Assembly: GCA_026416775.1 (NCBI GenBank)
Contig: JAOAEN010000026.1
Coordinates: 1-9,992 of the forward strand
Length of the DNA stretch: 9,992 bases
Origin: Dehalococcoidales bacterium
GTDB taxonomy: Bacteria; Chloroflexota; Dehalococcoidia; Dehalococcoidales; RBG-16-60-22
Direction of reading: 5' to 3'
Both the position numbers and the translations under genes were made by a program. The notes under the pieces were generated by a model. That model was not told where the DNA came from and searched no databases. It saw only the letters and a list, made by a program, of their open reading frames with translations. The stretch's first letter is position 1. Each line of letters opens with the position of its first letter. This document shows, piece after piece, positions 1-5,297 of the stretch.

Positions 1-2
1 CT

Positions 3-179
3 CCGGAAGTGAGAAAATACGTCTGCGCCCCGTGCCTCAACTGCAGGCTGCAGCTCCGCGACCTCATCAGCTACTACGGGGCGAAGGAAAAATCGGGTAT
101 TTTCTGCGGCGGCCTTGCTGAACTCATCGTGAACGCGATGGTCACCGTAAGAAAGCCCTTTATCAACTGGGGCGATTAG
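3..179 (+). CDS. C-terminal end of an HdrD/DsrK-like cysteine-rich (CCG domain) iron-sulfur oxidoreductase (partial)
   Basis: Open from the left edge in the frame starting at base 3, ending at TAG 177-179; 58 residues are visible. It contains a CxxCxxC cluster (CAPCLNC, visible residues 8-14) followed by RLQLRDL, and later FCGGLAELIVNAM. A CxxC in this setting, followed by a short helix and an L-x-E-L-(I/V) stretch, is what I know from the end of the second CCG domain in HdrD, TmcB and DsrK-type proteins. Those proteins bind a special [4Fe-4S] cluster and reduce disulfides or DsrC trisulfides, on electrons from a membrane partner. The neighbour 47 bases downstream is dsrC, which fits a DsrC-reducing role. 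Which subfamily it belongs to cannot be told without the N-terminal ferredoxin or membrane regions, which lie outside the window. Confidence 0.7.
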   Translation, partial: PEVRKYVCAPCLNCRLQLRDLISYYGAKEKSGIFCGGLAELIVNAMVTVRKPFINWGD

Positions 180-187
180 GTTATACT
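159..187 (+). promoter_or_regulatory. Weak candidate promoter ahead of dsrC
   Basis: A TATACT hexamer (182-187, 5/6 to the sigma70 -10 consensus) lies 17 bases after TTTATC (159-164, only 3/6 to the -35). It falls in the end of the upstream gene and in the 47-base gap, and would start transcription near 194. dsrC is often transcribed at a far higher level than its neighbours, so a separate promoter would make sense, but the -35 match is poor and read-through from upstream is equally possible. Confidence 0.25.
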
Positions 188-226
188 ACAGGCAGATAAC
201 CACAATGATCAGCGAGAGGTAGCACC

Positions 227-544
227 ATGCCGAAGATGGAGCTTGCCGGAAACAGCTACGAGGTGGATGAGCATGGGTTCCTGCAGGAACCTGAAAAATG
301 GAACGCAGACCTCGCACGGGCATATGCCCTCAGGGAAGGGATAAGCGAGCTTACGCCCGACCACTGGACGGTGATCAACTACCTGCGGGACTACTACCAC
401 AAGAACGGTATCTGCCCGATGGTACGCCGCCTCACCAAAGAGACGGGTTTTTCCCTCAAGAAGATCTACGACCTTTTCCCCAACGGGCCGGCACATTCCG
501 CCTGCAAGTGGGCGGGTATCCCCAAGCCGACGGGCTGCGTCTAG
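227..544 (+). CDS. dsrC: DsrC/TusE-family sulfur carrier protein, two-cysteine DsrC type
   Basis: This 105-residue protein is the same length as Desulfovibrio DsrC. It ends in the flexible C-terminal arm of the family, with Cys93 (HSACKWAG) and the penultimate Cys104 (KPTGCV). TusE proteins of tRNA thiolation keep only the penultimate cysteine, so both being present marks a true DsrC. In the known pathway, sulfite reductase DsrAB loads a sulfur between the two cysteines as a trisulfide. This is then reduced by DsrMKJOP or HdrD-like proteins, and in sulfur oxidisers the flow is reversed. Other family marks are the N-terminal FLQEPEKWN, the ELTPDHW motif near residue 46 and the GICPMVRRL helix near 61-69. 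The ATG at 227 is preceded by GAGAGG 8-9 bases upstream. The HdrD-like gene lies directly upstream on the same strand. dsrAB is not in the window, so whether this is sulfite reduction, sulfur oxidation or DsrC-linked regulation is undecided. Confidence 0.95.
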   Translation: MPKMELAGNSYEVDEHGFLQEPEKWNADLARAYALREGISELTPDHWTVINYLRDYYHKNGICPMVRRLTKETGFSLKKIYDLFPNGPAHSACKWAGIPKPTGCV

Positions 545-1077
545 CGGTCCTTGATTTTGCCCAGGTAGCGGGGCATGTTGCTGTAGCCTTCGCTCATATT
601 CTCGTCGTGCCAGAAATTCCAGTCGAGTCTGGCACGCTCTTCCCTGCTCAGAAGCTGGGGGAAGAACTTCTCCGTGTGCCTGAGCCCCTGATTGATTTCA
701 ATAAAGATCCAGGGACGGGTCGTACGCCTCGGGTTCCACGGCCCGTGGATGAAGTTCGGCGGGATGAAGATGACGGTCGTTTCGGTGATCACGTATTTCT
801 CAAGCTCCGGCCCCATGCAGATTTCCACTTCCGCACCGAGGTCTTTCGGGTTGTTCGGGTCGGTACCCAGATGGATGAGGAGCTCCGCCTCGGCATGGGC
901 ATGGGGCGGATGCCCGATCTTCATCCGCGGCTCCTCATGGGGGAGCACCCAGTGGATAAAGTAGAAATTGCTGCCGGGGACGGTACGGCTGTCCCAGCGG
1001 CGGATGATGGGGCCCATGATGAAGGGATAAGGCGGCGGATCAACCTTCAAAAAATACCTTTCATACTTCCCGGCCAA
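541..1077 (-). CDS. Cupin-fold metal-binding protein of unknown substrate
   Basis: This is a 178-residue cytosolic protein with no signal peptide. Cupin motif 1 is at residues 56-71 (HPPHAHAEAE...G), giving putative metal ligands His59, His61 and Glu65. Motif 2 is at 106-111 (PPNFIH), giving His111. That three-His one-Glu set is the usual cupin metal site. An acidic/aromatic C-terminal tail (about 137-178) follows the barrel. The start is TTG at 1077-1075: a GGAGG sits 8 bases upstream on the minus strand and no in-frame ATG is available there. The gene converges on dsrC with stops that overlap (shared CTAG 541-544) and diverges from the metallo-hydrolase gene. The cupin fold covers dioxygenases, isomerases and sugar-binding proteins, so no reaction can be assigned; link to sulfur metabolism is only by position. 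Confidence 0.85.
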   Translation of the reverse strand: MAGKYERYFLKVDPPPYPFIMGPIIRRWDSRTVPGSNFYFIHWVLPHEEPRMKIGHPPHAHAEAELLIHLGTDPNNPKDLGAEVEICMGPELEKYVITETTVIFIPPNFIHGPWNPRRTTRPWIFIEINQGLRHTEKFFPQLLSREERARLDWNFWHDENMSEGYSNMPRYLGKIKDR

Positions 1078-1085
1078 TTTACCAA

Positions 1086-1090
1086 CCTCC
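1086..1090 (-). promoter_or_regulatory. Shine-Dalgarno site that fixes a TTG start for the cupin gene
   Basis: On the minus strand this reads GGAGG, followed by an 8-base spacer and then TTG at 1077-1075. The nearest ATG (1064-1062) is in another frame, so the strong Shine-Dalgarno plus TTG is the best initiation site for the cupin protein. Confidence 0.7.
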
Positions 1091-1109
1091 AGGCATTCTT
1101 GCCACGCCC

Positions 1110-1138
1110 ATTATACAACCGCATCGCGGAGAAGTCAC
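1110..1138 (-). promoter_or_regulatory. Promoter of the cupin gene
   Basis: Read on the minus strand, GTGACT (1138-1133, 4/6 to the -35 consensus) is followed by exactly 17 bases and a perfect TATAAT (1115-1110). Transcription would start near 1103, leaving an untranslated leader of about 25 bases that contains the GGAGG at 1090-1086. Its -35 box is one base away from the -35 box of the divergent promoter on the plus strand. Confidence 0.65.
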
Positions 1139-1139
1139 G

Positions 1140-1169
1140 TTGACACGGGCTATTTCCCGCCCCGATAAT
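1140..1169 (+). promoter_or_regulatory. Promoter of the metallo-hydrolase gene, predicted leaderless
   Basis: A perfect TTGACA (1140-1145) is separated by 18 bases from GATAAT (1164-1169, 5/6 to the -10 consensus). The start of transcription is expected at about 1175-1179, while the ATG is at 1180 and there is no Shine-Dalgarno sequence between. The transcript should therefore carry almost no leader. The -35 boxes of this promoter and of the opposite cupin promoter abut, so one regulator or polymerase occupancy could affect both. Confidence 0.7.
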
Positions 1170-1179
1170 TTTATTGGGA

Positions 1180-1818
1180 ATGGAAAACAGTCTTTTCATC
1201 AGGCGGCTTGTCGTGGGAGCCCTTTCCGCCAACTGCTACGTCATCGGCACTCCCGCTGGCGATGGCATCGTCATCGACCCCGGGGGCAATGCCGATGAGA
1301 TCTACCGGGTAATTAAGCAGGACAACTTGAAAATCAGCACCATCATCCTCACCCACGGGCACTCCGACCACATCGCTGCGCTACGTGATATCCAGGACAG
1401 GACGGGCGCGGAAGTTGCCATTCATGCCGCGGATGCCGACTTCCTGCGCACCAGTTCCCAGTTCGGTATTTCCTACCGCATGCCCCGTCCCCCGGACATC
1501 CTCCTCCATGACGGGGACACAGTTAGCATTGGCGGGGTGAGCTTCACCATCATCCATACCCCGGGGCATACGCCGGGCAGTATCTGCATCCTTGAGGACA
1601 ACCGCATTTTCACTGGCGATACGCTCTTCCGCCGCGGGATCGGCACCACCCTCATGCCGGGAAGCTCCCGCCGCCAGCTCCTTTCCAGCATCCAGACGAG
1701 ACTGATGGCCCTGCCCGATGAGACGGTGGTGCACCCAGGTCACGGCAAGGAGACAACCATCGGTGCGGAGCGCCACGAAAACCCCTACGTTACCGGCAGG
1801 TACGGTTACAGCTCCTAG
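1180..1818 (+). CDS. MBL-fold metallo-hydrolase, glyoxalase II-like
   Basis: This 212-residue soluble metallo-beta-lactamase-fold hydrolase has the full binuclear metal site: THGHSDH at residues 58-64 (His59, His61, Asp63, His64), His130 in HTPGHTPGS, Asp147 in FTGDTLF, and His188 in VVHPGHG. The order and spacing fit the short glyoxalase II/YcbL-like group, which hydrolyses thioesters such as acyl-glutathione analogues; many members have unknown substrates. It lacks the extended C-terminal domain of classical glyoxalase II. I place the start at ATG 1180. A TTG two codons earlier (1174) is possible, but it would sit at or before the predicted transcription start. No Shine-Dalgarno is visible, in keeping with a leaderless message. 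The divergent neighbour is the cupin gene. A persulfide dioxygenase role would be tempting next to dsrC, but nothing in the sequence singles it out. Confidence 0.9.
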   Translation: MENSLFIRRLVVGALSANCYVIGTPAGDGIVIDPGGNADEIYRVIKQDNLKISTIILTHGHSDHIAALRDIQDRTGAEVAIHAADADFLRTSSQFGISYRMPRPPDILLHDGDTVSIGGVSFTIIHTPGHTPGSICILEDNRIFTGDTLFRRGIGTTLMPGSSRRQLLSSIQTRLMALPDETVVHPGHGKETTIGAERHENPYVTGRYGYSS

Positions 1819-1898
1819 ACACCACGCAAGGGTGCCGGAGTTGCCCCGCGACCCCGCACTTTCCCCCGAAGAAACAGCAAAGAAATTTCCACAAGGTA

Positions 1899-1927
1899 TT
1901 GACTTGTCATCTTATCAATGACAAAAT
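1899..1927 (+). promoter_or_regulatory. Candidate promoter of the pilus operon
   Basis: TTGACT (1899-1904, 5/6 to the -35 consensus) is followed by 17 bases and CAAAAT (1922-1927, 4/6 to the -10). Predicted transcription start is about 1934, giving a leader of some 26 bases that includes a near-perfect AAGGAGGT (1947-1954). The surrounding 1885-1950 stretch is clearly AT-richer than the flanking genes, as promoter DNA usually is. The weak -10 together with the inverted repeat inside the promoter suggests regulated expression. Confidence 0.5.
1904..1924. repeat. Perfect 7-bp inverted repeat inside the pilus promoter (possible operator)
   Basis: TTGTCAT (1904-1910) and ATGACAA (1918-1924) are perfect reverse complements separated by 7 bases. 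The arms overlap the last base of the predicted -35 and the first bases of the predicted -10, so a dimeric regulator bound here would sit directly on the polymerase site. If transcription began further upstream it would instead be a short RNA hairpin just before the ribosome site. It is not followed by a T run, so it is not a terminator. Confidence 0.5.
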
Positions 1928-1959
1928 ACACTCAAAAGCAAAACATAAGGAGGTAAAAG

Positions 1960-2319
1960 ATGGACAAAGTGCTGAAAAGACTTCACTCCCACCAGAAGGG
2001 CTTCACCCTTGTGGAACTCCTTATCGTGATTGCCATCATCGGCGTGCTTGCCGCCGTGGTGCTGCCCAACGTCACCGGGCTTTTCGGCCAGGGGGAGACC
2101 GAGGCGAAGGCCGCCGAGCTCACCATCGTCCAGACCGCCATGGACACCATGATGGCAAAAGAAAAACTCAATTCGGTAACCCAAGTGACCACCGCCACCG
2201 ATGACATGACCAAGTTTCCCGATACGACCCACCCGCTCTATCCCAACTATCTGAGGTCAGCAAAAACCAAATACAAGTACACCTGCACCACCAGCGGCGA
2301 GGTAAGCCAGGCACCTTAA
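1960..2319 (+). CDS. pilA: Type IV prepilin, probable major pilin (GspG/PilA-like)
   Basis: This 119-residue prepilin has a short basic leader (residues 1-14) ending in KG, then FTLVELLIVIAIIGVLAAVV. Cleavage and N-methylation by a PilD-type prepilin peptidase would occur between Gly14 and Phe15, with the assembly-critical Glu at mature position 5 (Glu19). The hydrophobic N-terminal helix holds the subunit in the membrane and later forms the pilus core. The mature protein is about 105 residues, small for a pilin and nearer GspG and the short pilins of non-proteobacteria. The helix continues as an amphipathic part to about residue 70, then a small C-terminal domain with a single cysteine (Cys110 region, YTCTT), so no disulfide-bounded D-loop is possible. 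It has the strongest Shine-Dalgarno in the window (AAGGAGGT, 5 bases before ATG), as expected for the most abundant subunit, and is first in the operon. Confidence 0.9.
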   Translation: MDKVLKRLHSHQKGFTLVELLIVIAIIGVLAAVVLPNVTGLFGQGETEAKAAELTIVQTAMDTMMAKEKLNSVTQVTTATDDMTKFPDTTHPLYPNYLRSAKTKYKYTCTTSGEVSQAP

Positions 2320-2407
2320 CCCGTGGAAGACCAGCCACCTTCCGTATAGCTTCAGGATGTTACGGTTCCCAATACAGGGGGCAACGGACAGGAAGGGTAA
2401 CCCGTTC

Positions 2408-2412
2408 AGGAG
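2408..2412 (+). promoter_or_regulatory. Shine-Dalgarno site that decides the start of the histidine kinase
   Basis: AGGAG at 2408-2412 lies 7 bases before ATG 2420. The reading frame is open upstream to another ATG at 2357, but that one has no spaced ribosome site. The extra 21 residues it would add are arginine/lysine-rich and look untranslated. Confidence 0.6.
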
Positions 2413-2419
2413 AAAGACC

Positions 2420-4915
2420 ATGAGCCGATGGGCAGCCCGCTTCAGGCGCTGGAGAGACAGGTGCTTCCGTGCGGGGGAGAGCCTTGCCCGCGTGATGGTG
2501 GCTCCATCGGGGAAAATCCCCCCCGACCAGCAGACAACCGCCCTGCTGCTTGCCATCTATCTCCTGCTCATGGGCCTGGTCACCTTCATCCGTGCCCTTG
2601 CGCTCAGAAGCACGGGGAGCAACGTCTGGCTCCCGTTGCTGGTAGCCTCGCTTGCCTTTTTCTTCGCTTATGGGATAAGCCGTACCCGGCACTACCGCGC
2701 GGCATTTGCCATCGCCACCCTCGTCCCGCTGGCACCACCGTTTGCCTTCTGTCTCTCGCGCCAGCCAATGATAGACCCCGCCACCGAGCTCATGTGGCTT
2801 TCTATCCCGCTGATCATGGCAACCCTACTGATGAAGATGTGGCAGACCGCCATCGTAGGGGTGCTCTACCTTGTCTTTATTATCTGGCTTATCGCAAGCG
2901 ACCTCATCGGGGTAAATGCCGCGGTGACCGCAATATCTTTCCTCTTCATCATCACCTTTTTTGCCACGGTCATCTCGATCATCCGCCGGAGCAGCCAGAA
3001 AAGGCTTGAAAGACAGCTCGCGGAGCTCCGACAGGCACAGGAGGCATTACGCCTTTCGGAAGACAAATTCGCCAAAGCCTTCCGCCACAGCCCGAATGCC
3101 TTTGTCATTTCCCGCATTGAAGACGGTACCATTATTGAAGCCAATGATACCTTTTCCCGCCTCACCGGCTACCGGCGCGATGAGGTGATCGGCAAGAAAT
3201 CATCCGAGCTGGGGCTCTGGGTGAACCCGGAGAAGCGGGCGGAAATCGTGAGGCTGATGAAGGAACAGGGAAGCGTTCACCAGAGGGAATGCCTTATCCG
3301 CATGAAGTCCGGAGAGGTACGCGTCTGGCTCTTCTCCGCCGAAATCATCAACATTGAGGGTGAACCATGCATGCTTTCGGTGACCACGGATATCACCGAA
3401 CGCAAGAAAATGGAAGAGGACCTGCGCTTCTCGGACACCGCCCTCAGGTCCATCCACGAAGGCGTCTTCGCCATGGACAATAACTTCGTCATCACGCGCT
3501 GGAACCCGATTTGCGAGGCAATGTTCGGGATCAAGGCGGAAGATGCCATCGGCAAGTTCGTCGGCGACGTCATCACCATGGTGGAAGACTATCCGGGTCA
3601 GAACGAGGAACGCATGCAACGCCTCATCTCACAGGGATACAACCACGAAGAACAGGTCTACCGGACGCCATACGGTAACATCTGGGTTGACGTGCATGCC
3701 CAGGCAATTCAGGACGATGGCAAACGCTACGGCTGGGTGACCCTGGTCTCCGATATCACCCAGCAGAAGAAGGCGCAGGAAGCCCTCAGGCGCAGCGAGG
3801 AAAAGTACCGCCAGCTCATCAACGCTTCCTTTGATGCCATCATCTCCACCGATGCCAGCATGCGCATCCTCGTCTGGAACCAGGGGGCAACCAGGATTTT
3901 CGGCTATTCCGAACATGAGATATTGGGACGCAGTATCCTGAAACTTGTCCCCGAAGAAGACAGGGAGCGAATGAGGGCAAGCTACGCGATGTTTGAAAAG
4001 CAACGGGAAGCCTCAGGCGCCCCGAAGGGAGTATTTGAGGTTACCGGGCTGCGCAAGGATGGAACGCGTGTCCCCCTTGAGATCTCGGTCTCCGCCCGTG
4101 AGGTGGACAGTTCGGTCATCGTCACCGCCATCCTGCGCGATATTACCGAGCGTAAGGAGGCGGAAGAAAGGATGCGCCAGATTGAGAGGATGAAGGCGGA
4201 GTTCCTCTCTAATGTCTCGCACGAGCTGCGTACCCCGCTCCAGTCCATCTCCGGTTTCACCAAGCTCCTTCTCAACGGTCAGGTACCCGACGCTGCAACC
4301 CAAAAGGAATTCCTGCAGATAATCGATGAAGAAACCGACCATCTTGGCAACCTCATCAACAGTCTCCTTGACCTTTCAAGACTTGAGTCCGGGAGATTTC
4401 AGATAAACAAAAGGCCTGTCCCGATAAGAAACACCATCACCAGTGCCATCAAGAGCTTCCACAGCCTCGCCCACGACAAGAATATCACCATCGTCGAGGA
4501 TATCCCCGAAGATTTGCCCGAAATGGAGGTGGATGACGGCAGGATTCGGCAGGTGATGATGAACCTGATCAGCAACGCCATCAAGTACAGCGATCCCGGC
4601 GGTAGCGTTACCATCCGGGTAAGAAAGCTGGAGAACGACCTGCTCGTTCAGGTAATTGACCAGGGGATCGGAATTCCGCCGCAGGCAATGGAGCACCTCT
4701 TTGAGAGGTTTTACCGCGTGGAAAACCAGCAGTCCCAGGCCCGCAGCGGCACCGGGCTGGGGCTTTACATCACCAAGCAGATCATTGATGCCCACGGAGG
4801 CCGCATCTGGGTGGAAAGCAAGGTCAACAAGGGAAGCACCTTCAGCTTCACCCTGCCGATGAACGGCAAAAGAGGAGAAAGCGATGGCAAAGAAAATACT
4901 GATCATCGAGGATGA
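2420..4915 (+). CDS. Membrane histidine kinase with three PAS domains
   Basis: This 831-residue sensor kinase has six hydrophobic segments (about residues 39-61, 68-84, 93-112, 124-140, 143-160, 165-188) with very short loops. They form an integral-membrane sensor rather than a periplasmic ligand domain. A charged coiled coil (190-212) leads to PAS1 (about 213-327), PAS2 (336-447) and PAS3 (460-578), each ending in a PAC-type D-I-T-(E/Q) motif. HisKA follows with the phosphoacceptor His601 in SHELRTPL. The ATPase domain has Asn719 (NLISNAIKYS), Asp747 in DQGIGI, FERFYR, and GTGLGL at 777-782. All key residues are intact. The start is chosen by AGGAG 7 bases upstream; an in-frame ATG at 2357 is less likely. 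The gene follows the pilin after 100 bases and overlaps the response regulator by 32 bases, so that protein is its likely partner. The signal is unknown; PAS domains suggest redox, oxygen or a small ligand, though no haem or flavin motif was recognised. Confidence 0.92.
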   Translation: MSRWAARFRRWRDRCFRAGESLARVMVAPSGKIPPDQQTTALLLAIYLLLMGLVTFIRALALRSTGSNVWLPLLVASLAFFFAYGISRTRHYRAAFAIATLVPLAPPFAFCLSRQPMIDPATELMWLSIPLIMATLLMKMWQTAIVGVLYLVFIIWLIASDLIGVNAAVTAISFLFIITFFATVISIIRRSSQKRLERQLAELRQAQEALRLSEDKFAKAFRHSPNAFVISRIEDGTIIEANDTFSRLTGYRRDEVIGKKSSELGLWVNPEKRAEIVRLMKEQGSVHQRECLIRMKSGEVRVWLFSAEIINIEGEPCMLSVTTDITERKKMEEDLRFSDTALRSIHEGVFAMDNNFVITRWNPICEAMFGIKAEDAIGKFVGDVITMVEDYPGQNEERMQRLISQGYNHEEQVYRTPYGNIWVDVHAQAIQDDGKRYGWVTLVSDITQQKKAQEALRRSEEKYRQLINASFDAIISTDASMRILVWNQGATRIFGYSEHEILGRSILKLVPEEDRERMRASYAMFEKQREASGAPKGVFEVTGLRKDGTRVPLEISVSAREVDSSVIVTAILRDITERKEAEERMRQIERMKAEFLSNVSHELRTPLQSISGFTKLLLNGQVPDAATQKEFLQIIDEETDHLGNLINSLLDLSRLESGRFQINKRPVPIRNTITSAIKSFHSLAHDKNITIVEDIPEDLPEMEVDDGRIRQVMMNLISNAIKYSDPGGSVTIRVRKLENDLLVQVIDQGIGIPPQAMEHLFERFYRVENQQSQARSGTGLGLYITKQIIDAHGGRIWVESKVNKGSTFSFTLPMNGKRGESDGKENTDHRG

Positions 4916-5297
4916 CCCGGCAATCGCAAGGCTCGTTGACTACACCCTCAAGCGTGCGGGGTACGAGGTCAGCAGGGCAGCCAACGGTCTGGAGGGGCTG
5001 AGGAAAGCCCAGAGCGAGGCTCCGGATCTCATCATTCTTGACGTCATGCTCCCGGGGCTTGACGGCTTTGAGATATGCCACCGCCTGCGGTCAGACCCGA
5101 AGACCACCGACCTTCCCATCCTTATGTTCTCGGCAAAAGCACAGGAAGCGGACAAGAGCACGGGGAAAAAGGTCGGGGCTGACGACTACCTGACCAAGCC
5201 CGCAGACCCTGCGGAAATCGTCAACCGGGTCAACAGGCTCCTTGCCGCGAAGGGAAAAAACAGCCCGAATGAGGAGAAATTAGGTGAAAAGAGCTGA
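4884..5297 (+). CDS. Receiver-only response regulator (CheY-like)
   Basis: This 137-residue protein consists of one receiver domain (about 3-122) plus a short charged tail and no DNA-binding or enzymatic output. The active site is complete: Asp10 and Asp11 (IIEDD), phosphoacceptor Asp53 (ILDVMLPG), Ser83 (MFSAKA) and Lys105 (YLTKPADP). The ATG at 4884 has AGAGGAG 6 bases upstream and lies inside the kinase gene, overlapping its last 32 bases; the 3' end overlaps pilB by 14 bases. Such overlaps favour coupled translation, so the natural reading is that the kinase phosphorylates Asp53 and the receiver acts by protein contact on the pilus motor, as PilG/PilH and CheY-type proteins do. That target is an inference from gene order; it could equally be part of a longer phosphorelay. 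Confidence 0.92.
   Translation: MAKKILIIEDDPAIARLVDYTLKRAGYEVSRAANGLEGLRKAQSEAPDLIILDVMLPGLDGFEICHRLRSDPKTTDLPILMFSAKAQEADKSTGKKVGADDYLTKPADPAEIVNRVNRLLAAKGKNSPNEEKLGEKS

Noticed and set aside
298..1143. Long plus-strand open frame (281 codons) across dsrC and the cupin gene
   Set aside because: It overlaps dsrC in another frame and the cupin gene antisense; its translation is Pro/Arg-rich with no recognisable motif, while both real genes have complete family signatures.
1147..1162. GGGC/GCCC arms in the spacer of the metallo-hydrolase promoter as an operator
   Set aside because: Only four bases per arm in GC-rich sequence; expected by chance.
1174..1179. TTG 1174 as start of the metallo-hydrolase
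   Set aside because: It would lie at or before the predicted transcription start, and ATG 1180 fits the family N-terminus better.
1829..1845. Sigma54-like element (GG-N10-GC with TTGC) upstream of the pilin, as in proteobacterial pilA
   Set aside because: Only the GG and TTGC parts fit; the rest of the -24 box does not match and the leader would be about 100 bases. It would deserve a second look only if the genome encodes rpoN.
2323..2345. Hairpin GGAAG-N9-CTTCC after the pilin stop, considered as a terminator or attenuator
   Set aside because: The stem is five Watson-Crick pairs with a 9-base loop and no following T run, so it is too weak to call; it might still be an RNA processing site that raises pilin over kinase.
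2357..2419. ATG 2357 as start of the histidine kinase (21 extra residues)
   Set aside because: It lacks a spaced Shine-Dalgarno; ATG 2420 has AGGAG 7 bases upstream.
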